Of a stretch of DNA of 64,000 nucleotides, positions 50,490-58,493 are shown piece by piece; position 1 is the first letter of the stretch, and each line of letters begins with the position of its first letter. Source of the stretch: Chitinophaga pinensis (GTDB lineage: Bacteria > Pseudomonadota > Gammaproteobacteria > Burkholderiales > SG8-41); contig CALQCM020000023.1 in NCBI GenBank assembly GCA_943329075.2, forward strand, positions 1 to 64,000, read 5' to 3'. The notes under the pieces were generated by a model. The model worked only from the letters and a program-made list of their open reading frames with translations. It searched no databases and was not told where the DNA came from. A program made the position numbers and the translations under genes.

Positions 50490-52661
50490 CTAAAACTTCA
50501 GCACCGCCGAGATTTCATAACTGCGCGGCGCGCCGAGCAGGATCTGGTCGGGATAAAACGGATCGCTCCATGCGGCGTAGCGTTCGTTGGTGATGTTGCG
50601 CACGCGCAGCGACAGTTTCGTTTTTCTGACGTCGACCGAAGCATGCACATCGCCGATGGTGTAGGCGAGCAGCTTCACGGTGTTGGCGTCGCTGTGATAA
50701 CGGTCACCAACATGGCGCACACTGGCGCCGAATTCAACCGGCAGCGGCACGGCAACACGATAGACCACGCCGGCGTTGGCGACGACGTGCGGCACGTTGG
50801 GCGGCGCATTGCCCGAGAACGAACCGCCGGCGAAGCTGTAGTCGGTGTAGTAGGCGTGCGTGTAAGCGGCATTGCCCCAGATATTCCAGCGTGCGGTCGG
50901 ACGCACGGCGGCGGCCAGTTCGATACCGTTCGACTGCTGCTTGCCGGCGGTGTTCAGGGTGCGGCCGCCGGCCGCGGCATAGACGTTGCTGCGCGTGATA
51001 TCGAAGGCGGCCAGCGTCCATTCGGCGCGGCGTTCCCAGAATATCTGTTTGACGCCGGCCTCGTAGCTGCGTACACGCGTGAGTTCGACCGGTTGTGTCG
51101 GGTTGATCAGGAAGATGTCTCCAGCAACGACGTCGGCGGCGGTTGCGTACTGGCCGTAGAGAGTGAAGCCGGGCAGCGCCTCCCACGTTGCACCGAAGCG
51201 GCCGGTAACGGGATGAAAAGATTTTGCATAGGGAAAGCCGGCGCGGTTGGCGCCCGTCGCATTTACCGAGGTGCGGTCGAGATCGATCATTTCATAGCGC
51301 AGTCCGCCGACCAGCGCGAAGGCCGGTGTGATCTTCAGGCGGTCTTCGACCGATAGCGCGTTGTTGCGGATACCGGTGGTTTGTTTTTGCAGTGTGAGCA
51401 GGCCATAGACGCCGCGCGCCGGATCAACGACCGGCACCGTGTCGGCCGGAAAATTCGCCGCACCCGGGCGCACAAAATCGAGGGTGCTGGTGTCGAAGGC
51501 CGTCACCAGGCGGTTGTCCATCCCCGCAAGTTTGCTATCCCATTGCAGTTCGGCCTTGTTGCCGAGGAGCTTCTGGTCGTGCGCGACGAAAAAGCGCTCG
51601 CGGTCGAGCAGCCCGGTGCCGGTGTTGAAGGCGATGATTTCGTTGTTGAACCATTCGCGCCGCGCCGTGTAGTAATAAGCCTGTTCGCGCAGCACGAGGT
51701 TGTCGCGCAGCGACCACTCGAAGCCGCCGCGCAGCATGTTCTCCTCGGCCTTCATGTAGTTGTCGAGCACGTTGTAGTTGGTCGTCAGCGAACGGCTGTC
51801 GATGGTCACCGCACCGAGGTTGGTGCCGTTGTAGTTCGACACATAGCCGCCGGAGACGATGCCGCCGGCGGCATTTGCACCGGCGGTCGCCGCCGGCACC
51901 AGTGGCGTGCCCCAGTACGGATTGGCATGATCCTGTTTGTGTTCGAGGGCGCCGAACAGCTTGAATGCGCTGTTGACCTGGAAATCAAGCGCGCCCGACA
52001 ACTGCGCGTTGCGGCTGCCGGTGTCATTGATGAAGCCATTGCTCGACGCGCGATTAAGGTCGAAGCGGTAATCGAGACCGTCCTTCGATGTGCTGCCGCC
52101 GGAGCCGAAGCCCGCGCGTAGCGTGTTGTTCGAGCCGTACGACACCCAGGTTTCGTTTTCAACCGGGCCGCGGTGCGGTTTGCGCGAGACAAAATTGATG
52201 GCGCCGCCGGCCGCCCCTTCGCCCGAGATGATCGAGGCCGGGCCCTTGAGCAGTTCGATGCGTTCGAGGTTGCCGGTGTCCATGACGCGCGAGGTCATGT
52301 TCTGCGGGCCGACCTTGATGCCGTTGTAGAGAATGTTGATCTGGCTGTTGGTGAAGCCGCGCAGCGAAAATGCCGACGGCTCTGCGGGATTGTCGCCGGC
52401 GGTGACGCCGACCATGCCGGCGGCCGCCTCGGTCACCGAGCGAAAGCCGCGTTGGCGCATGGTGGTCTGATCGATCACCTCGACGCTGGCCGGGGTTTCG
52501 CGCGCGGTGAGGCCGAGACGGCTCGCGCTGTCGGTGCGCTGATCGATGTTGAGCGGCGACTCGCGTACGTCCTCGACGCGGACTTCCGGCAATGCGCTTT
52601 GCGCAAAAACGACAGTGGTGTGCAGTGCCAGCAACGCCGGCACGACGAGATTGATACGCAT
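50490..52661 (-). CDS. TonB-dependent siderophore receptor
   Basis: The 723-residue outer-membrane receptor has a signal peptide ending near VFA|QSAL, a plug domain (about 50-175; LTARETPASVEVID, RGFTNSQINILYNGIKVG, ELLKGPASIISGEGAAGGAINFVS) and a barrel ending in Phe. The layout is that of ferric-siderophore receptors of the FhuA/FoxA group without an N-terminal signalling domain. It is followed by the PepSY protein, giving an iron uptake and reduction pair. No Fur box was identified with confidence in its upstream region, which it shares divergently with an amidohydrolase gene. Confidence 0.94.
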   Translation of the reverse strand: MRINLVVPALLALHTTVVFAQSALPEVRVEDVRESPLNIDQRTDSASRLGLTARETPASVEVIDQTTMRQRGFRSVTEAAAGMVGVTAGDNPAEPSAFSLRGFTNSQINILYNGIKVGPQNMTSRVMDTGNLERIELLKGPASIISGEGAAGGAINFVSRKPHRGPVENETWVSYGSNNTLRAGFGSGGSTSKDGLDYRFDLNRASSNGFINDTGSRNAQLSGALDFQVNSAFKLFGALEHKQDHANPYWGTPLVPAATAGANAAGGIVSGGYVSNYNGTNLGAVTIDSRSLTTNYNVLDNYMKAEENMLRGGFEWSLRDNLVLREQAYYYTARREWFNNEIIAFNTGTGLLDRERFFVAHDQKLLGNKAELQWDSKLAGMDNRLVTAFDTSTLDFVRPGAANFPADTVPVVDPARGVYGLLTLQKQTTGIRNNALSVEDRLKITPAFALVGGLRYEMIDLDRTSVNATGANRAGFPYAKSFHPVTGRFGATWEALPGFTLYGQYATAADVVAGDIFLINPTQPVELTRVRSYEAGVKQIFWERRAEWTLAAFDITRSNVYAAAGGRTLNTAGKQQSNGIELAAAVRPTARWNIWGNAAYTHAYYTDYSFAGGSFSGNAPPNVPHVVANAGVVYRVAVPLPVEFGASVRHVGDRYHSDANTVKLLAYTIGDVHASVDVRKTKLSLRVRNITNERYAAWSDPFYPDQILLGAPRSYEISAVLKF

Positions 52662-52884
52662 GATTGATTCCCCCGAAGCGACGACCGTTTTTCCTGGCTC
52701 TTTTTTGCTAGCTTAATCGGAATGCCGTGCGTCTGCAATTTGCGGCCGGTGCGCAAGCGACATGCGGTTGCGGCGCGCTGCAAAGGCTGTGCGATAATGC
52801 CCCGCGCAGCAGTTCAAAACGCGCCGTGTGGCACGACAGAACATCGCGCGGTCCAACGCATAAATTGAAAATCAGGGAGAGCAG

Positions 52885-53991
52885 ATGTCCAACGAAATTC
52901 ATTCCGGCCTGCCGGAAATACTGTTCCACGGCTGCAGCCTCAAGGCGAACCAGGCGCATGTGCATGACGAGGGCTGCGGCAATCACGCCACGCAGGGTGC
53001 TGCCGCCGCCGGCGGCCAGCGCCGCCAGACCATGGTCGGTGGTAAACGCGTGAAGACGATCGACGTGCACTGCCATTGCGTGCTGCCGGAAACGCTGGCG
53101 ATGGCCGGCCTGCGCCTGGAAGACCAGCGCGGCCCCGGCATCGGCGAAGTGGGCCTGCGCCGCATCCGCGAAATGGACGAGCAGGGCATCGACGTCGAGG
53201 CGATCAGCATCAACCCGTTCTGGTACAAGGTCGAGCGCGATGTCGCTGAAAAACTGATCAAGACGCAAAACGAGAAGCTCACCGAACTGTGCGCCGCGCA
53301 TCCCGATCGTCTGGTTGGCATGGCCTCGGTCTCGCTGCAGTTCCCCGACCTCGCGATCCAGCAGCTCGAATACGCGATCAAGAAACTCGGCATGAAGGGC
53401 GTGGCGGTCGGCGGCAGTGTGGCCGGCGTGGCGTTCTCCGATCCGATGTTCCACTCGTTCTGGGCCAAGGTCGAAGAGATGGGGCAACTCGTCTTCATTC
53501 ATCCGCAGGGCACGCCGGAACTGAACAAGCGTCTGGCCGGCAACGGCTGGCTCGCCAATGTGATCGGCAATCCGCTCGACACCACGATCGCGCTGTCGCA
53601 CCTGATTTTCGAAGGTACGCTCGACCGCTTCCCGGATCTGAAGATCTGTTCGGCGCACGGCGGCGGTTTCCTGCCGTCCTACGCGCCGCGTTCGGACAAC
53701 GGCTGCCGCGTGGCACCCGAGGAATGCAATCCGGCGGTCAAACTGAAGAAAAAGCCGACCGAATACCTGCGCCAGATGTATTTCGACTCGCTGGTGTTCA
53801 CCGACGAGGCGCTGCGCCATCTCGTTGCCGAAGTCGGTTCCAGCCAGATCGTTATTGGCACCGACCATCCGATTCCGTGGTGGTCAACCTCGGTCGATCA
53901 CCTGCTGAGCGCGCCGGGCTTCACTGACGAAGAACGCATCGCCATGTTGGGCGGTACCGCTTCGAAGCTGCTGGGTATTCCGCAGTTCTGA
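52885..53991 (+). CDS. Amidohydrolase family protein (ACMSD-like)
   Basis: The 368-residue metal-dependent TIM-barrel protein resembles 2-amino-3-carboxymuconate-semialdehyde decarboxylase and related amidohydrolase-2 enzymes. Metal ligands are DVHCHC (about residue 60), a His in FIHPQG, a His in CSAHGGG and an Asp in GTDHPIP. An unusual N-terminal segment of about 55 residues carries His15, Cys17, His25, His27, Cys31 and His34, which could bind an extra metal. GGGAG precedes the ATG and GATAAT at 52792-52797 may be a -10 element. A strong terminator follows. Confidence 0.9.
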   Translation: MSNEIHSGLPEILFHGCSLKANQAHVHDEGCGNHATQGAAAAGGQRRQTMVGGKRVKTIDVHCHCVLPETLAMAGLRLEDQRGPGIGEVGLRRIREMDEQGIDVEAISINPFWYKVERDVAEKLIKTQNEKLTELCAAHPDRLVGMASVSLQFPDLAIQQLEYAIKKLGMKGVAVGGSVAGVAFSDPMFHSFWAKVEEMGQLVFIHPQGTPELNKRLAGNGWLANVIGNPLDTTIALSHLIFEGTLDRFPDLKICSAHGGGFLPSYAPRSDNGCRVAPEECNPAVKLKKKPTEYLRQMYFDSLVFTDEALRHLVAEVGSSQIVIGTDHPIPWWSTSVDHLLSAPGFTDEERIAMLGGTASKLLGIPQF

Positions 53992-54021
53992 GCGAAATTT
54001 TGAAGTAACACCGCCTCACAG

Positions 54022-54068
54022 CGGGCAGCGGGGCAAACGTGGTTCGCGTTTGTTTCGCTGCCCGTTTT
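54022..54068 (+). terminator. Rho-independent terminator
   Basis: CGGGCAGCG (54022-54030) pairs with CGCTGCCCG (54056-54064), with an inner CAAACG/CGTTTG stem, followed by TTTT. It ends the amidohydrolase transcript. Confidence 0.85.
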
Positions 54069-54114
54069 AATTCCGGCGGCCGCCGGGTTGCACACTGACG
54101 ATCCAGACGGCGGG

Positions 54115-54909
54115 TCAGACTTTTCGTTCGGTAAAAACTTCCTTGGCGATTTCGAGCGCATCTTCGACATGCGGCCAGCCGCGGTACCAGCCGCATTGCG
54201 CAAAGGTTTCGCAGATTTCGTGCCGGGTGAGGCCGGCGTCGAGCGCGTAGCCGATCTGGCGCTTGAGCTGTTTGAAGTGCTGGCGGCACATCAGCACCGA
54301 CAGCACCATCACCATGCGTTCCTTCGCCGTCAGCGGCGAGCGGTGCCAGATTTCGCCGTAGAGATAGCCGTCGACGATTTCAGCCGCGCCCGGCACCATT
54401 TCATGCGTGAGCTCTTCGCACAGATCGTGGTCGGCGCTCTCGCCCCAGTGTTTGCTGCGCAGGGCGCGACCGCGCTGCATTTTTTCCTCAAGGCTGTCGA
54501 GCCAGGGGACATCGAGCGCTATGTCCTGCGCTTTCCATTCGTCGCGTTCGCTGATGACGCGGTCGGCCATCAGCAGGGCAAACACCGAGGCCGGCACGCC
54601 GGCGTAGAACTTCAGTTCGACGAACATCGCCTTGATCTTCTGCACGCTGATGCCGAGCGTGAGGCCAACGCGGATCTGGTGCATGAGGCCGAAGTCGTGG
54701 CCGTTGACGCATTGCGCCGTGATGGTGGCGATGCTGCGCAATTGCGTGTCGAGGCCCGGCTCGCGCCAGATGCCGCCCCACATCACCTCGTTGCCGATCA
54801 GGGTGTGGTCGGGGGAAATGCGGATCATCGGGCTGGGTTTGGGCAGGTGGGCGTCGATGACGGCGCGGAATTCTTCGGCCTGCGCGGCGAGTTGTTTGGC
54901 GGTTTTCAC
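54115..54909 (-). CDS. Carboxymuconolactone decarboxylase-like protein, two CMD domains
   Basis: The 264-residue all-alpha protein has two CMD/AhpD-type domains (about residues 35-120 and 160-255). The first carries CVNGHDFGLMH, a Cys-His arrangement close to the AhpD redox motif but with one Cys; the second carries VLMCRQHFKQL. It may be a lactone decarboxylase or a thiol peroxidase-type protein. A GTG at 54909 with GGAGG eight bases upstream is the best start; an ATG at 54939 lacks a ribosome site. It diverges from the YciI gene. Confidence 0.83.
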   Translation of the reverse strand: MKTAKQLAAQAEEFRAVIDAHLPKPSPMIRISPDHTLIGNEVMWGGIWREPGLDTQLRSIATITAQCVNGHDFGLMHQIRVGLTLGISVQKIKAMFVELKFYAGVPASVFALLMADRVISERDEWKAQDIALDVPWLDSLEEKMQRGRALRSKHWGESADHDLCEELTHEMVPGAAEIVDGYLYGEIWHRSPLTAKERMVMVLSVLMCRQHFKQLKRQIGYALDAGLTRHEICETFAQCGWYRGWPHVEDALEIAKEVFTERKV

Positions 54910-55052
54910 GGCGTGTTCCTCCAGAGGGTGTGCCGTCATTCTACTGCCGCGCCAGTCGGCTTGACGAAACCGCCGGCGGGCGTGTAAACCACTGCTTCGC
55001 CCGTGCCCGGCGCGGGCGTTGCATTTGCACATTCAAACCAAAGGAGAACAAC

Positions 55053-55355
55053 ATGTTGTGGGCCATTTCCTGCGTCGACAAACCGGACACCGCCGCCATC
55101 CGCGAGAAGCACCTGCAGGCGCACCGCGAGCATCTGACCAATTCAAAGGGCATCCTGGTGCTGGCCGGCGCCACGCAAAACGACGAGGGCACCGCGGCGA
55201 TCGGCAGCCTGTTCATTGTCAACGTCGGGAGCCGCGCCGAGGCTAAAAAGTTTTCGGACGGTGATGCGTTCGCGCAGAACGGCGTGTTCGCCAGCATCAC
55301 CATCACGCGCATGCGCAAGGGGCAGTGGAACCCCGGGGCCTGCGAAGGCGCCTGA
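55053..55355 (+). CDS. YciI family protein
   Basis: The 100-residue protein has the YciI ferredoxin-like fold: an N-terminal strand WAISCVDKP, REKHLQAHREHL with the conserved His, GSLFIVNVGSRAEAKKF and DAFAQNGVFASITI. Members are small cytoplasmic proteins, some acting as dehalogenase- or isomerase-like enzymes in catabolic operons. AAGGAG seven bases upstream fixes the ATG. It is convergent with the small gene at 55396. Confidence 0.9.
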   Translation: MLWAISCVDKPDTAAIREKHLQAHREHLTNSKGILVLAGATQNDEGTAAIGSLFIVNVGSRAEAKKFSDGDAFAQNGVFASITITRMRKGQWNPGACEGA

Positions 55356-55395
55356 GCGTTTGCCGTGTGGCTCGTCGAAATGCCGGGACGACTGT

Positions 55396-55716
55396 TCAGG
55401 CTTTCGGCGAACCCCCGCAGATTTCGCTGCAGCGCTGCCTGGCGTAATGCAGGGCGTCGAAGCGCGAAACATTGGTCGACGTAGTGCTGCCTTTGCGCAA
55501 AATAACCGGACGTTCGCCGCGCGCCTTGAAACTTTCGTAGAGTTCCTCTGCGCGCATGCCTTTGGCCGCGTGATCGCGGAATTCGCGAAACAGAAACGAG
55601 TCGATTATGTGTTTGGCCGCCGCCATCGCCTCGTCGTAGGTGTAATACTCGGCGACGTGCCGGGCGGTGGCCTTGCCGTCGGGCAGTTTCGACAGCGCAT
55701 CGATGTAAAACGACAT
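55396..55716 (-). CDS. Small protein of unknown function
   Basis: The 106-residue, mostly helical protein has no family I recognise. Visible features are TARHVAEYYTYDEAMAAAKHIIDSFL, a basic KGMRAEELYESF segment and a C-terminal CSEICGG pair of cysteines. There is no signal peptide. It lies 59 bases downstream of the beta-propeller gene on the same strand. Confidence 0.65.
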   Translation of the reverse strand: MSFYIDALSKLPDGKATARHVAEYYTYDEAMAAAKHIIDSFLFREFRDHAAKGMRAEELYESFKARGERPVILRKGSTTSTNVSRFDALHYARQRCSEICGGSPKA

Positions 55717-55775
55717 ATCCGGTCATCCCTGTGTGTGCCGCGCGCGCCGCGCGATTTTACCGCACGCGCCGGTTT

Positions 55776-56885
55776 TCAGCGGTTCGCCGCCGGCGCCATG
55801 CCCTTGAAGACAAGCTTCTGCATGCCGGTGCCGGTCTGCGCGATGTAGAGGTTGCCCTTCGCATCGACTTCGATGTGGTGGCCGGGCCCGATCATGCCCT
55901 TGGGCGCGACGCTGCCGACGACTTCGAGCGTCTTGCGGTCGACGATCGCGATGTCCTTGCCGGCGCCGACGTAGAGAAACTGCTGGTCGGGGTCGGGCGA
56001 AAACGCGAGATTGCGCGCGAACGCGGTGGCGGTGCGTACCAGTTGCTTGATGAACTTGCCGTCGGCAGTGAACAGTTGCACACGGCGGTTCTCGCGGTCG
56101 GCGACGTAGACCATGCCGTCTTTGGCGACGCGGATCGCATGCACGACGTTGTAGTCCGGCAGGCCCTCGCCGTCGCTGAAGTTCTTCGGGCGCACGATGT
56201 AGCAGTGGTCGATGCCGCCCGCTGGTTTGCCGAAGGCGCCCCACATGCGTTTGAAGGCGCCGGAGTTGGCGTCAAACACGATCACGCGATGGTTGCCGTA
56301 ACCGTCGGCGACGTAGAGTTCATCCGTCTTCGGATTGACACGCACGTCGGCGGCACGGTGCACGTTGGCGGTGTCGCGGTCGCCCTTGCTTTGATTGCTT
56401 TTGCCGATCTGCAGAATGAATTTGCCGTCCTGCGTGAATTTCAACAGCGCGTCGTCGGCCACCGGTTTGAGCAACGCGTGGCCGGATTCCGGGCAGTTGT
56501 TGCCGCCGAGCCAGACATAGCCCTTGTAATCGATGTGGATGCCGTGCTCGCGCTGCGGCCAGTCGTAGCCGGCGCCGTCGCCGCCCCAGGCTTTGATGAA
56601 GTTGCCGGCGCCATCGAAGACGATCACCGCAGGTGCGGCCATCGCGAGGTCGGCGCCTTTGAGCGTACGCGGCCGGTGCAGCACCCAGACGTTGTCCTGC
56701 GCGTCGATGGCGATGCTCGACGGATCGCCGAGTTTCCACTGCGGTGGCATTTTCGGCCAGGCCGGATCGACTTCGAATAGCGGCAGGCTGCGCGCAGTAT
56801 CGGCGGCCAGTGCGCCGTGGTTTGCATGGAAACCGGCCAGACCGGCGAACAGAATTACAGCAATCCAGAGTGTGGTGCGCGTCAT
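55776..56885 (-). CDS. Exported NHL/peptidyl-amidoglycolate-lyase-like beta-propeller protein
   Basis: The 369-residue protein has a signal peptide (near ALA|ADTA) and six NHL-type propeller blades with repeated D..G.[VL][WY]V.[DL] patterns: DAQDNVWVLHRP, DYKGYVWLGG, DELYVADGYGNHR, DGMVYVADRENRR, NLYIAQTG. It resembles bacterial homologs of the lyase half of peptide-amidating enzymes, but catalytic identity is uncertain; some are periplasmic quinoprotein-like binders. Its own promoter region is short, and it diverges from the OsmC selenoprotein gene 156 bases away. Confidence 0.85.
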   Translation of the reverse strand: MTRTTLWIAVILFAGLAGFHANHGALAADTARSLPLFEVDPAWPKMPPQWKLGDPSSIAIDAQDNVWVLHRPRTLKGADLAMAAPAVIVFDGAGNFIKAWGGDGAGYDWPQREHGIHIDYKGYVWLGGNNCPESGHALLKPVADDALLKFTQDGKFILQIGKSNQSKGDRDTANVHRAADVRVNPKTDELYVADGYGNHRVIVFDANSGAFKRMWGAFGKPAGGIDHCYIVRPKNFSDGEGLPDYNVVHAIRVAKDGMVYVADRENRRVQLFTADGKFIKQLVRTATAFARNLAFSPDPDQQFLYVGAGKDIAIVDRKTLEVVGSVAPKGMIGPGHHIEVDAKGNLYIAQTGTGMQKLVFKGMAPAANR

Positions 56886-57041
56886 GCTGGGCCCCCTGAG
56901 GTGATATTTGCCGCTATTGTTTTTGGTGTCGGCGCAATAATTCTAGCACCGCCTTCGCGGCGGGCGCGGTCCGTCGCAAAGCCGCTATGCCATAATCAAA
57001 CGCCGGCTATTACGGGAGCGGCATCGATACGGAGGAAGACA

Positions 57042-57602
57042 ATGGAAAAACCACTCGACGGGTTCAATCTGCCGGAAAAAATCGGCGAACGCATCATCGA
57101 CAAACCCGAACTGCCGGCGCAGGGCCTGCTGACCGATTCGACGGTGTATACCGAGATCGTCGTCGGCGAAGGCCAGTTGAAACGCGGCACCATCGGCAAG
57201 TTCGAGGTGTTCAGCGACGAGGCTGCGCGCATCGGCGGCACCGATAAGTATGCCTCGCCGATGTCGTACCTGGCGATGGGCGTGGGTTTCTGACTACTAA
57301 CCCAGGTTGCGCGGTACGCGCACATGATGAAGTTGACGGTGAAGAATGCGAAGTGTTCGGTGCGCTTTCGCAAGTTCCTCGGCGGTTCGGTGCTGAAGGG
57401 CACGGTGTTCAACCGCTGGGACGGCGTCGATACGCATCTCACGGTGGAGAGCGACGCGCCGCCGGAAAAATTGGCGCACCTGCTGAAGAACGCCAAGGCC
57501 GGCTGTTTTGCCGAAGGGCTGATCACGCAGTCGGTGCCGCTGACGAGCACCATCGAAGTCAACGGCAAGCCGTTTCATCTTGATGGCGTGACGTCTGACT
57601 GA
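57042..57602 (+). CDS. Predicted OsmC-family selenoprotein
   Basis: Reading the TGA at 57291-57293 as selenocysteine gives a 186-residue OsmC-fold protein with Sec at residue 84. The motif MGVGF-U-LLTQVARYA places Sec where OsmC-family members have the peroxidatic Cys, at the start of the central helix. The second, resolving Cys is present in NAKAGCFAEGL (about residue 148). The stretch before the TGA and the stretch after it each form only half of the fold, and the frame stays open across both. GGAGG lies six bases before the ATG and CATAAT at 56991-56996 may be a -10 element. It would reduce organic peroxides or related electrophiles in the cytoplasm. Confidence 0.88.
57294..57322 (+). promoter_or_regulatory. 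Candidate bacterial SECIS element
   Basis: TGCGCG (57308-57313) and CGCGCA (57317-57322) form a perfect 6-bp stem with a GTA apical loop. Twenty bases lie between the TGA and the loop, the same distance as in the 24711 gene. Confidence 0.75.
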
Positions 57603-57679
57603 GATTGTTTGAACTGCCGGACGGTCGCCGACCGCCCGGCATTATGTGTTTTTGTCTTTTGTGCCGAACGGAACCCGCC

Positions 57680-58492
57680 ATGCCCAGCCTGCGTCTCCCG
57701 CCCGACCTCGACATGCACTACGAGGTCGATGACTTTACCGATCCGTGGCGCGCGGCCGAAACGGTCCTGCTGATTCACGGCAACAACGAATCGGGTTACG
57801 CCTGGTACGGCTGGGTGCCGCATCTGGCGCGCCAATACAAACTGGTGCGTCCCGATATGCGCGGCTTCGGGCAGTCGACGCCGATGCCGCGCGATTTCCC
57901 ATGGACGCTCGATATCGTCATTGATGATTACTGCCGCCTGATGGATGCGCTGAAGATCGAGCGCTTTCATCTGGTCGGCGCGAAGATCGGCGGTGTCATC
58001 GGCCGCGCTTTCGCGGCGCGCCGTCCGGACCGTGTGCACACGCTGACGGTGGTGGGTTCGCCGCCGCCGGTGCGGCTCGATAACGCGACGCTGGCGGCGC
58101 GCGTGAAGGAAGTCGAAGAGCAGGGCATCGCACACTGGGCGCGGCGCAGCATGGGCAGCCGGCTGGGCACAAAATTCCCGAAAGAGGGCGCCGAGTGGTG
58201 GATCCATTACATGGGGCGCACTGCGCTCTCGACGGAAATCGGTTTCGTCGGCAGCATCAATTTTTCCGATATCAGCGAAGATGTGAAAAAAATCCAATGC
58301 CCGATGCTGGTCATCACCACTGAAGAGAGCGGTCTCGGCTCGGTGGCGCAGATGCGCGCCTGGCAGCAGCAGGTCGCGCATTCGGAACTGGTGGTGCTGA
58401 AAGGCGATTCGTTTCATGCGGCGGCGACCGATCCTGATGCGTCGGCGATGGCCGTGCGCGATTTCGTCGCGCGTTATCCGATAGGGGGCTGA
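57680..58492 (+). CDS. Alpha/beta-hydrolase-fold protein with Lys in place of the catalytic Ser
   Basis: The 270-residue protein has a full alpha/beta hydrolase layout: LLIHGNNES, RPDMRGFGQS, then an elbow LVGAKIGGVIG where the nucleophile Ser of GxSxG is Lys (codon AAG), and a late His in GDSFHAAA. A classical serine hydrolase reaction is not possible; non-hydrolytic members of the fold include lyases, cofactor-free dioxygenases and binding proteins. The ATG at 57680 avoids a Cys-rich leader from 57605. It follows the OsmC selenoprotein gene by 77 bases and precedes a Bug gene by one base. Confidence 0.85.
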   Translation: MPSLRLPPDLDMHYEVDDFTDPWRAAETVLLIHGNNESGYAWYGWVPHLARQYKLVRPDMRGFGQSTPMPRDFPWTLDIVIDDYCRLMDALKIERFHLVGAKIGGVIGRAFAARRPDRVHTLTVVGSPPPVRLDNATLAARVKEVEEQGIAHWARRSMGSRLGTKFPKEGAEWWIHYMGRTALSTEIGFVGSINFSDISEDVKKIQCPMLVITTEESGLGSVAQMRAWQQQVAHSELVVLKGDSFHAAATDPDASAMAVRDFVARYPIGG

Positions 58493-58493
58493 G

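Noticed and set aside
57042..57602. Two separate overlapping small genes split at 57293
   Set aside because: Each half lacks part of the OsmC fold, there is no ribosome site for the ATG at 57324, and the halves share a frame.
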